From contig JAKCPI010005410.1 in NCBI GenBank assembly GCA_023213315.1, positions 1 to 64,000 of the forward strand: DNA of 64,000 bases, in the 5' to 3' direction. Positions 1-11,400 of this stretch are shown here, one piece after another. The stretch's first letter is position 1, and the number at the start of each line of letters is the position of its first letter. A program made the position numbers and the translations under genes. The notes beneath the pieces were generated by a model. It did no database searches. It saw only the letters and a list, made by a program, of their open reading frames with translations, and was not told the origin of the DNA. This stretch comes from Euborellia annulipes (taxonomy: Eukaryota > Arthropoda > Insecta > Dermaptera > Anisolabididae).

Positions 1-483
1 CATGAAATATTCTCTTCTTTTTTTTAATTTCAGCCATTTTAGTTTATTATAATAGGGTGTTATGTGGTAGTCTATCCGTATATCAAATATAAAACGAATG
101 CACCCATTAAACACCCTATCAAGGACCCCTCTCTGCTCGCCAGACAATCCACCATACACCAGACAGCAGTAATCGAAGTGCGGCAGAATCAGTGCATTCA
201 CAACCATCTTTCTGATGTTAAAAGGTGAACATTCTTTACTTTTTTTGAACCTATATAGGGCGCCATACGACCGCCTAGACACATCCAGGACATGATCTTT
301 CCAGCTCAGTATTGAGTCAAATTTAACACCTAAGTTCTTCACCGAGTTGGAATATTCCAAAATATTCCCCTCCAAAACAATCGGTGGTACATTTGTCAGC
401 TTTTTAACGAACGCATTGCTCCCAAAAATAATTGCCTTGGTTTTTCCCGTATTCAGTTTGAGATTTTTTATCTCTAAGGAGAG
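1..483 (-). pseudogene. LINE reverse transcriptase C-terminal fragment, runs off window
   Basis: Read on the minus strand from about 483 to base 1, one frame stays open and gives a typical non-LTR retrotransposon thumb/connection region: NTGKTKAIIFGS, then NSVKNLGVKFDSILSWKDHV, then NALILPHFDYCCLVYGGLSG. The NLGVKFD and LPHFDYC blocks are characteristic of Jockey/CR1-like reverse transcriptases. The catalytic YADD part would lie upstream, past 483, and is missing there, so the copy is 5'-truncated. The reading frame leaves the window at base 1 without a stop. I infer a dead or partial LINE copy and cannot name the family. Confidence 0.7.
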
Positions 484-566
484 AAGGAAGAGGAGTTTGT
501 AAAACTATTTCCACATCTGGATGACGATGAAACCAAGTTCTACCAATATTTTCGCATGTCACACTG
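484..566 (+). pseudogene. possible Harbinger/PIF transposase N-terminal scrap
   Basis: A short + strand frame reads EEEFVKLFPHLDDDETKFYQYFRMSHCDF. The acidic stretch followed by KFYQYFRMS..F resembles the conserved N-terminal block of PIF/Harbinger (HARBI1/ALP1-like) transposases, where FRMS followed by F is a hallmark. Only about 30 residues remain, after which the frame enters GC-rich unrelated sequence. It could also be a fortuitous match or an exon of a domesticated gene. Confidence 0.3.
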
Positions 567-781
567 TGATTTTACAAACGGGCAGGGGCGGGCACAGTCC
601 TGATCGCCGGGAAGGCGATCTCGCGGGCAGACCGCCGGTCTTGATCTGACTGTGCCAGTACCGTGCCCTCCAGTGAGAACACTCTCATTGAGATCCCGAG
701 GCAGCGATCTTGACTTGACTGTCTCTGACCGTGATCGGATCTAACTATCCCCGTTGGTGTGAATCCGCCTTAAATCAAAGA
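567..781. repeat. GC-rich GATC-dense segment, possible MITE
   Basis: This 215-bp block is far more GC-rich than its surroundings, contains many GATC sites and small self-complementary stretches (for example tgatcgcc next to ggcgatc), and ends with cgttggtgtgaatccgcctt. That end resembles termini of short invertebrate DNA transposons. I could not match a second terminal repeat. Confidence 0.3.
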
Positions 782-1357
782 GAGGGTCAGCTCGCTAGGT
801 AGTGTTTATTCCCTGGTGTTTACGTTGGAGCTGCGATAATAACAAAGATAAAGGAAGTGTCTAAAAGTTTAAACTTTTTATAACCATTGCAAATTGGTAT
901 TTGCTTCAAGATATTAATAGAAAACGTGAATATTGGTGTGGATGGAGCTGATCGGAGGTGAAGATTTTGATGTCTGCATAATGTTATAATTGACAGATTA
1001 AGGTTTTGAACATAACCTCCTATTTTCAAAATACCTATATCTGTCAAAATTCACTATGATTTTAAATAAATATACAGTATTTTAACAGTTAAATTTATTA
1101 ATATATTAAATTAAATTAAAATATTAGCCTATTATATATTATTAAATTTATTTATTTATTTTAAGTCAATTTCACGGGCCGAGCCCAATTTACAAAATAT
1201 ATATTTTTTACATCAATAACAAAGCCAAAGAAAGTCAAATTTGAAATTTAAAATTATAATTTGAATTAAAAAACAAAACAAAGCCAGTTCCCTTCTATTA
1301 AGACATCATGACGGATTTGACCTGATGCAAGGATGACTCAAACATGTCCAGCTGATC

Positions 1358-2010
1358 CTAGAACTCATTCCCCAGTCTGTGGAGCCTTGCCAATGGAGAA
1401 TTGTATGAGTAATTTCTTCTGCAGGTGTCCTCGTAAAAGATGCCTCTATTCCTGGTTCTGTAGTTGGGCACCCTTATGCCAATCATGGAGAGCAACTCGG
1501 AGCAGTCATAGGTTGTTAGTATCTTTTTGAGAGTGACAAGATCGGCTACTATCCGTCTATCGCCAAGAGACCTCATGCTCAATAGTGCCAACACTCTATC
1601 ATAGTCATATCCCGTCCACTCTGCTCCCTGCTTATACCTTACATAACGCAAGAATTTTTTTTCCACTGATTGTAGACAGGAGGATTGACCAGCATAGAAG
1701 GGCGACCAAATGACCGAGTTATACTCGAGTTTCGACCTCACCAGACCACAGTATAGAGACTTCAGCGCAAAGATGTTGTTAAAAGCTCTGGTGTTGCGAC
1801 ATACAAACCCCAATGTCACCGTAGCCTCCCTCGTTATTCTCTCAACGTGATAACGAAAGTTAAGCCGCTCATCGAAATAGACACCGAGATCCCTGACCAC
1901 TGACACAGTCTTGACTGTTTTATTGCCAATTCTGTAGTCGAAGGCAACCAAGGATGAGGCCCTGCGGAATCTAATGATGTTACATTTGCCAACATTGGCC
2001 TCCTTATTAT
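1358..2010 (-). pseudogene. LINE reverse transcriptase C-terminal fragment
   Basis: The minus-strand frame begins near 2010 (NVGKCNIIRFRRASS) and runs to a stop at 1358-1360. Recognisable blocks are VVRDLGVYFDERLNFRYHVE, LYCGLVRSKLEYNSVIWSP and QSVEKKFLRYVRYKQ. Together they identify the region after the catalytic domain of Jockey/X-element-like non-LTR retrotransposons. The YADD-bearing part is absent: upstream sequence turns into AT-rich DNA, so the copy is 5'-truncated. It differs in sequence from the fragment at 1-483 and from the LINE at 14.4 kb, so at least three LINE lineages are present. Confidence 0.75.
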
Positions 2011-2291
2011 CATTAATTATTAATTTAATTAGATATAATAAATAAATAAATCATTATTAAGTTTAATATATATTATATATTAAAATATTTTAAATACAAA
2101 GTTGATTGAACATACAAATCGTAAGTAAATCTATTTTATTTTAAATTAAAAAAAAATTCTTTATCCATCTACGATCAGAGCGTCGAGAGCAAAGAAAATG
2201 AAATAATCATTGGTCGGGATCAAAGAAGGATCCTCAGCGCAGCTTCAACATAAACGGCTCTATTCCAAAGCATGTTTCTATTTTCTCTGCT

Positions 2292-2352
2292 ATGCTCTTA
2301 TCGACCCTCTTATCATTTATCGCACTTGGCCTCGCTACGCTTTCTTCGTTAT
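2292..2352 (+). CDS. candidate signal-peptide exon of the ionotropic receptor
   Basis: An ATG at 2292 opens 20 codons reading MLLSTLLSFIALGLATLSSL, a plausible hydrophobic signal peptide. A GT at 2353 would leave one base (phase 1), which is what the next exon at 2457 needs; the intron would be 104 bases ending in ttctag. With this exon the whole receptor reading frame totals 1785 nt, exactly 595 codons including the stop. The donor (GTAGTT) is weak and no promoter can be recognised, so the true first exon may be elsewhere. Confidence 0.35.
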
Positions 2353-2456
2353 GTAGTTCTAGAGATTTCCTTTTGACTGGAAACTTGAAGATATTTGAGT
2401 GCAAAAACTAAACAATTTTTCGACTCAGGCTTTTCTTTCTTTCTTTTTTTTTCTAG

Positions 2457-5400
2457 ATACATTCTCAATCGCATCTGAATTCAATTGTCAACAAAGAGAG
2501 CTGACAGGATGGATTCCTATTACTTCATTGATGTGTCTCACTGCCCATAAAATATGCCCGAATGGACCACGATTGTTTATTATTCCAATCAAGACACCAA
2601 TCCACGCCATTCAGAAGGTAAAGAAAAATATCCACCGATTTGGACAAATCGGCCTAAAATGAATCTAGCAGGGCCGCCACTTTCTCCCCCTACAATTTTT
2701 TTTTCCCACTTTAAAATTTTTTCCCCCTTTTTATTTTTCCTTTTTTTTTTTTTTCGGGGTTTTTTTTTTTTGGGGGGTTTGGAATCTGGGGGCATCTAGG
2801 AGAACTTTGAAGATAATAATTATTTATTAAGACTCTCAATAGAGGTGACTTCAATTACAGAGAGAATAAAGGGGAGGAGGGGGGGGAGAAGAAAACAGTA
2901 ACAATAATCATTTACAAATTCAAATTCACACAAAAATTTAACACAAAATATTGATCATTGAGGTCAGACTCTCTGCTGCCATATTCTGATACCATTCGAA
3001 AGACTGGACTTTTTATCCAGCATTCTGGTTCTTCTTTCTTTCTTCTTCAAAGTCGTATTCCTCTTTTCAGAGGAGTCGTGATCCTCATTTCTTCCGTGCT
3101 CTCACAGCACCAGTTCTTGCGAGATCTGCTCCTGGCCATCGTTGTAGCAGCATGGAGTGTTTTGCTTAGTTTGATCCGCCCATCTTGCCTGTGATCTGCC
3201 TCTTCTTCTTTTGCCCTCCACTTAACCCTGCATGATGATCTTCTCTAAGCCGGTGTCTGAGCGAGTAAGGTGGCCGAAGTATTTAACGACCCTCTCGAGT
3301 ATCACCTCGGAAAGACGCCGGTCCGCGTGAACTTCCTCTAAAATAGATTTATTAGTTCGGCGAGCCATCCACAGAATTCTTAGCATCCTCCTCCACACCA
3401 CATCTCGAAGGCGTTTATTCGGTCATAGTTGTTTTTCCATAAGGCACAAAGTGCGACAGGAAAGACGAGAGACCTGACAATGTTGATTGTGATGTTTTTG
3501 TCCTGCCAGATCTTGGTTAGTCTAGCCATTGCCAGTCTCCCCAGCTGCAACCGCCGATTGATGTCTTCATCAGAAACCCCGCTGTTTGTGATCATGGATC
3601 CCAAGTATACGAAGTGGTCGACCACCACGTAACCAGCTAGTTGTTTGGTGTCCGGCTTGTTGTTGTTTGCCCTGTCTATAATCGTCAGTTGGGTCTTTTT
3701 CTTGTTGAGAACCAGTCCGTACTCCTTGCTCACTCTTGCGAGACGTTCCAGAAGTTGGACTATTTCTTCTTCTGATGAGGCTAGTAGGGTTGTGTCATTC
3801 TGGTTCTAGCACGCGGTAAATAAAAAAGTGATCCAGACCTCGTGGCATACGCCGGGACTCTGAAACCTATTTTGGCCAGTAATTCACTGCAGTCCCAGCG
3901 CCCCTCCAAGAGATTCTGGAGATTCCTTAGGAGATGGTCTTTCCTCCTTTCAATTCATATGGAATGTCAGCCCCAGAGAGTCCGACTTTCTTATAAAATA
4001 AGTATCTTAAGAATTTCTTCTGGACTCCCTCAATCAAGTTCACTTGAACATTGGTTAACGGAGCCCAGGGAATATACTAAAGTCGAGACCTCACGAGAGA
4101 GTAATAGAGCGTGAGTATAGTTCGAATGTTCACAAAATTTCTTGAACTTCTCTTAAGGTGCGCGCATTTTTTTGTTCACCTGTAACGCGAAAACATCTCC
4201 AATTTCGTATCTTATAAATATCTCTTATATTTAAGACGTAAGTCAAAATTTAAATTCCATTTTTTTTTAGATAATCTTCGAACGTTGTGAACTTGATGAC
4301 ATCTTCTTAATGATAATCCAAAACAAAGAAGAAGAGAAAAATTTATCTTTGAATCAATTCTTCAAAAACATCTACATTTCTATCAATTGCCGTTTTGTAG
4401 TCGCAGTCCGGAATTCTTCTACGTTCGTCTCCTGGTCAGAAGTGTACCGTATTGCTCCCGATTTGCCATTACAGATTATAAATCACGGCGAATGGAAAGA
4501 GGAGATCAAACGAATGCCAAATATCTATCATCAGAGGAGCAATTTCTATGGTCTAAAGCTGCGTATGGGGCTCATGGATGTACGTAAGTCAGAAAATAAA
4601 TTTAAACAAAAGAAGACAATTCTCTCTTTTGATTTTTTTTTAGTTGCCACCACAAACGATTGTTTATCGAACTAATAAAGTGGAAGATTATAAATATGAT
4701 GGTGTTACTCAAAGAATGTGGCTGATTATGATGCAATTCTTAAATATCAGGTATTAAATTATTCCAAGTCAATTTCAATTCGGAATATGTGGATCAAAAT
4801 CTCCCAATGTAATTTAGGGTTTAGAATCGGAATTTGGATCAGTGGTTCTTAGCCAGGGGTGCGAGTCAGGTGCGACCTGAGAGCAAATGAGGAAAATGCT
4901 GTGTGTGCAAGGATGAATAAACCAAGACCACCCTCGGCTGGCCCCCTCGGTCCCCCCCTTATATACGCCCCTGAGGAAACTGAAACAATCATAATGTTAA
5001 CAAAAGCATTTTTTAAGAAAGTAAAAATGTAATTTAAAAAATTCATTTAGATAACCCTTTTTGATCTAAAGGAAAGTCGGACAAAACCGGGTAGGTGGAC
5101 AAAACAGGGATGCACGTTTTATGGCTACATTTGTGGGGACACTTAGCCGGAACTCAAACTTCGTCGGGGTAGCCCAACGTTAAGAAGACTATTAGTCGCG
5201 TCGCGTTAGTTGAATTATTTAAAAATAAAAGATATTTACTTCTTCGAGTTACATAACCCTAACCCTATTATAGGGTGATTCTATTGGGAATTTGATTTCA
5301 AATAAATAATTATTATTTTCAGTTGTATCAACGTTTTCATCGAGAACTACAGAGGCATTCGCCTACCAAATGGCACATGGACTGGTCATGTGGCAGCCGT

Positions 5401-8400
5401 TGTCAACGGCGATGTAGACCTCGTTAGCGCATTTACTTATTATTCTCAAAGGAAGGACGTTGTGGATTTTCTTCGGGTTCTTTTTCAAGAAAGGTATCTA
5501 TCTACCTCATTGTTTTGAAAAATCTGGTGTGACTGGTCGCACAGCACACAATCTTTTCCTAATTTCGGTAATTTAAAGGCGCATTCTGTATTTGTTTGTC
5601 AGAGTATAAATACAAATCAAATTTTTAAGTATTAATATTTAATAGAATTTGTTGGTTGACTGACTGTAGATATTCAAGGGAAGAGGGACCAGGAAGCCTT
5701 CCTGGTGAACAGCAGCCAGGGTAAATAAAAATTTTATTCTTTGTTGCCGACGTTTCGGGCGCTAGTCGCACCCACGAATTTTTGTAAAAAAAACATTTTA
5801 GGAATTGTACATAGTTTCGATGCAAAGAAATAATAAATACATTTATCAACATGAAATGAATTTCCGGTGCCGCATAACTGGTACTATATTTTGACAATTT
5901 GCTTGTGAGTAAAAATCTTTATATTTCATGAAATATTGCATTATTTACTGTATTCATTTGTATAAAATAACTAATTACTAAATAAAAATTGTTACCATAG
6001 GCCCTGAGGATGGGTGAGACTAGCGCCCGAAACGTCGGCAACAAAGAATAAAATTTTTTATTTACCCTGGCTGCTGTTCACCAGGAAGGCTCCCTGGTCC
6101 CTCTTCCAAATTAATATTTAAAATTTTACATTAAAAATAAATTTTTTTTGCTAAAAAAAGTTTTTTTTTTTTAAATCTCGGGGGGGGGGGTAATTATCCT
6201 TTTACCCCCTCCCCCCTGTATCCGCCCTTGGCATGATGTTATGAAAATATTTAGATGGAGGTGAAATTCAATTTTCTTTTTATATTCCTAAAGACTAAAG
6301 ATATCATAAACTATTAACTAGCTAGAGCTTTGTTTGAAAAGGATGGAATTTTTTCAATCAATGCTCAAATAGACTGTTCATTAGCCAGTCAATATATCGT
6401 TTAAGATTAGAAATTTGTGAGATGTGTTTGTGCTTAAGGGGGTTCAGGAGCGACGTCTTAAATGTACTTTAAAAAAAAACTTGACTATTATAAGGAATTT
6501 TTCAATGCGGTTTTTTTAAATGAATTAAATTCATAAGAGATTATTGGGACATCGAGCTATAATTGTTTTAATGACTTATTAAAAAATTATCGTAATTAAT
6601 TTTTTTGTTATCAAGCAAATACAAAAAAACAATCTGTCGCAAAAATATTTAATTTTTTTTTTTAATTTAAAAATGAATTTATTGTTATTATTCATCACAT
6701 ATTAATTAAGAAATTTTTAAAATAAGCTTAGATGATTTATTTAAAATTCATCTGTCAAATTAGTTCAGCATTCTTGCAATAGATGGCAGGCTAGTCTAAC
6801 AGACTATATAGTATTAGCCTATATTTATATATTTTTATGCTTTTATAAAAGATACATAATATATAATAACAATTTATTGTTAAAATATCAATGAAAATCA
6901 ACCAAATGCATTAAATATTATTAGCTACCATTCTGACATCTCTTGGCAAATTTTTAAATTACTTGATTTTTTGGGCATACTTTTTATGACACATAACGCC
7001 CTCTTATCGGGCAAAACATGCGTAACACCTTCGATCCTATTCCCCCTTAAGATTGCACAAAATTGCACCTCCTGAGTCAAACCAGGATCCCCACATTTTC
7101 GTCCTGGTTCGACTTCAGAGGATGCAATTTTTCACAATCTTAAGCACAAAATATCTCTCCAAATTTGCTATCAATTGTTATAAACCTTCCTCCATATTGT
7201 TTAGTATTAATGAATAAAGAACGCTATTAAATATAATTCTTTTTTTTTTTTTTTTAGGTTGACTGTCTTTTTCCGAAAAGATCAACTAGTGATGGACGCA
7301 GATAGCTCAAATTGGACCGCATTCACGAAACCCTTCGCCCTTTCCCTTTGGCTCTCTCTTATGGTCGCAATCATCATCTTCTCGCTTTGGGACATGTTCT
7401 ATCTCTGTTTACAACATTTCGCCGATTACCAAATATTTCTTGTCTTTCGTACATTTGTGGACTCCATCCTCTATGTTTTAGGAATATTTTGTTTACAAGG
7501 TAACACTTGAAATATAATAAAAGAGGATTTGCCTTCAAAGGCAGGTTTTTATCTTTTAATTGTTCTTCTTCTTTTACTTTATCTTACCTAAATATATGTT
7601 AGAGAAAGAATTGAATTCATTTCAAAAATTCCATGTCGAGATTACAGTTTTTTCGATTTTCTCAAAATTCGCTTTAACAATGAGGGGGGGGCTGAAGTCC
7701 TAAACTCCCCCCCTAGCTAACTGCTTGGTCAGATGAAAAACAAGATTCAATTTAAATTTATAAACAAATAAAAAAAAATAAAAAATTACCTTTGCAGTTG
7801 TGAGATCAACTATTTCTTTATAGTCTTCTTCGTTGATATATAGGCCTACTATTTAAAAAAAAATAAGTTTTCGTTTTTGTTAAAATTTTACTTAAATAAA
7901 ATTAAATAAACATATTTTTTTTAGAATTAGGACTTTTGCTGGACCATACGTATATAGAAGGAACCGGAGAATAAAACCAGCCGTTAATGGACGCCTCTCA
8001 CATCAATTTAATTCGTAAATATTTCGACCGGCGTCACGCCTGGTCATCATCAGTACAAAAAAAATGATTTTTCGGAGGGCCCGTGTCAACCAATATGTTA
8101 AAAATAATTTCTAATTCAGAGAAGCGGGGGACTAATGTCAGCATGAGCGAACGGCCCTCCGAAAAATCATTTTTTTTGTACTGATGATGACCAGGCGTGA
8201 TGCCGGTCGAAATATTTACGAATTAAATTGATGTGAGAGGCGTCCATTAACGGCTGGTTTCCTGGTTCCTTCTATATATTTTTTTTTTTTTTATACCGCA
8301 GGGGGCGTATATAGAAATTTTTTTCGGGGGGGGGGGGGCCTGGATCTCAAAAATTTTTCTGTGAAAAAAATTTTTTTTGCTGAACCAAAGTTTTACCCGC

Positions 8401-11400
8401 GGAACCAAAATTTTTTTCCATGTGCCGTTCGCGGAACATTCCCTCTTTCGCGGAACCTTAATTTTTTTCCCGTCCGTTTAAATGTTTTAACTTTTTTTTA
8501 GAGACGCAAAATTTTTGCCATCCGCGGAACCAAAATTTCCGTACTGCGGGGCCGAGCAAGCATTTGGGCGGGGGGGGGGGAAATTTTTTTTTAAATTAAA
8601 AGATAGGCTTCTATTTTTTTCTTTGCTATTTGTAATATACCTGGTACCTAATATAATGTAGCAATTTGAATTTTTTTCTCCCCCGGGTGTGTGGGTTAAA
8701 AACCCTAAAACCCCCCGCCTGGTTGCGCCACTGTACAAAAGTAAATTTGACATGGTAGCTGCCATCTGACGGCAGAGTATGGAAACTAGGATTTTATTTT
8801 TATAACACCTTTTTACATATAAAAAAGATATAAATATTGAAATTTTACAATACAATAGGGTTAAAATATTGTAAAATTCCAATGTGGGTTGTGCGTCAAT
8901 ATTTATTTTCTTAATTATACTGTATTTATACAGATCTTATTTATGAGGTTAAGTAGAAGTTATATGAAATCAGCCAACTTTCATACTATGCTGTAATGCA
9001 CCGGTTCTCGTCTGATCACCGAAGTTAAGCAACATTGGGCACGGTCAGTACTTGGATGGGTGACCGCCTGGGAACACCGTGTGAAGTTGGCCTTCAATTT
9101 TTTTTTTTAAATTTGTGTGTGGGTATTTTTATATATATTTTATTTAATTAATACATAATAACCAACAGTTTTTTTTTTTTTTTATAAACCTCTTATAATA
9201 ATTGGTCACGAAAATGATGTGATATATCGTCACAAATCTGATGTGACAATCACAGAACACAACTTTCAAATATCGAAAGTAAGAGAAAGTCGTGTGCTGT
9301 GAGACCAGTCACAGCAGATTTGCCTCTTCTCTTTTAAGTTAGAATTTAAATGAAAGTTTCTATAAAATGGAAATGACTAGACTTTCCTATCTCTTGAAAT
9401 TTCCTTCTGTTTAATTCTTTGTTTTTTTTTAGGCGCCAGTTACCGGAACAATTTGAGAATCGAGGTGAGCGGACGAATCACTCTTATCATCTTCTACGTG
9501 CTGGCTTGGCTCGTGTTCGCTTGCTATTCAGGCTGTGTCGTTTCATTTCTCATCTCTCCTAAGAAGAAATTATTCTTTGATGACCTGGACGGTCTTATCA
9601 CAGTCAAAGGCTTCCGGGTCCATATCAACAACAATTCACCTTTTACACAAATTTTAAAGGTCTTTTTTCTATTTTATTTTTTAATATTAGATATTACGTT
9701 CATTCTTGTCTTGTGTTGATTTTCATTGATCTTTTAACAATAAATACTTTATAAATGTTATTATATATTATGCATCTTTTATAAAAGCATAGAAATATAG
9801 GCTAAATATAGGCTAATACTATTTCGGCTGTTAGACTAGCCTGCCATCTATTGCAAGAATGCTGAACTAATTTGACAGTTGATTTTTAAATAAATCATCT
9901 AAGCTTATTTTAAAAATTTCTTAATTAATATGTGATTAATAATAACAATAAATTCATTTTTAAATTTAAAAATAAATTAAAGATTATTGGGACAGATTGT
10001 TTTTTGTATTTGCTTGATAACAAAAAAATTAATTACGATAATTTTTTAATAAGTCTTTAAAAAAATTATAGCTCGATGTCCCAATAATCTCTTATGAATT
10101 TAATTCATTTAAAAGAAAAACGCATTGAAAAATTCTTTATAATAGTCTAGTTTTTTTTTAAAGTACGTTTAGACGTCGCTCCTGAACTCCCTTAATTTTT
10201 CTCTTTTTCAAGGGTTAATTCATAATTTTTATTTCTTTCTTTGTTTTTAGGAGAGTACAGATCCAAAAATTAGTATATTATTTCAAAAATACATCGCACC
10301 TGAATTGGAGAACCTTCCATTAACAAAACAAGGTTTCGAGAATGTAGGCGTATTAAATAAATATGGCTTCATACAATACTCTTCAATTGGGAAATTTTTT
10401 TTGAAAAATCAACCCTATGAGGTCTTCCATCTCTCAATTTTAAATCAACCCTCGTTTCTATCTTATAGCATCAGGAAATATTCTCCGTATCAGAGATTCT
10501 TCAATTACAAGTAAGTTTTATTTATGAGGGTTTGTTTATTCATGAATTTATTAAAAGGGGAATATATTGTTACTTCTTAAGGTGCGTGTCTCGGGGTGCT
10601 AATTTTGGGAGTTTGCGGCCACAATTTTGAAGCTATCGACCTCAAATTTTTTTAAAATTAAAGCTATTTAAAATATCTACAACTTATAGAAGCCCTTTTT
10701 TTGATTTTCAAAAAAATAATTTTTTTGTTACGATTAAATAAATGATATTTAAAAAAAAAAGGAGCTCTATAAGTTGTAGATAATTAAATTAGTAATCATT
10801 GTGTTAAAAAATAATTAATTTTTTGCCTTTAATTAATTAGCTGGAAAGTCTAGAATGAAATGGAATAAATCCCTTGTATTCCTATGAAAAAAACTAACTC
10901 TTGCCGCCTAGAGGAACTCGGTAGTCAAAAGCTTTCTAACGACTTTTCGAGACGCGCACCTTAAGAAGACGTATTGTAATATGATACTTTAATTTAAGAA
11001 ACATTTAATATGAAATATCTTATATATTTCTAAGTAAATTTAACTCAAATCCATATCATTTTAATAAATAATTACAATTTTAGTAAAAGACAAAGACAAA
11101 AATGTCTAAAATCTTTTTTATTATCGTTTTTTTAACTAGACTGTGAGTGTTCTTTATTGGCGAGGGCAAACATCCCATGGCTCTCAGGAATCGAACCCAG
11201 GATCTCCAGCCTTTCCGGGGCATCCCGGGGCGTGCTGTCCATTGCACCAGTCCAACCAGTCCACGGACCCTCGCCCTAGACCGGTGGCCTGGTGCGATGG
11301 ACAGCACTCCTATATTAGAATAGGTCTTTTTAAGAAGATAAAATAATATTTAATGGCTGGAAATATATTGAGGAAAGATGTGTAAAAGCAGGCAGCCAGA

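Larger units (their letters stand above)
7950..8280. repeat. foldback of two Penelope-like terminal fragments
   Basis: Arms of about 130 bp (7955-8088 and 8150-8278) are inverted copies sharing gaaggaaccgg or ggttccttc, accagccgttaatgg and a hammerhead-like core. A unique spacer of about 60 bp separates them. Lies in receptor intron 7500-9432. Confidence 0.65.

Noticed and set aside
2458..2799. Frame 2554-2799 as an alternative receptor exon
   Set aside because: It has in-frame stops across the 2457-2617 exon and its extension is translated T/G runs; only the chosen frame matches the phases of neighbouring exons.
4156..4175. ttaaggtgcgcg, a start of the TTAA MITE
   Set aside because: The following sequence does not match the MITE body and there is no right end; too short to annotate.
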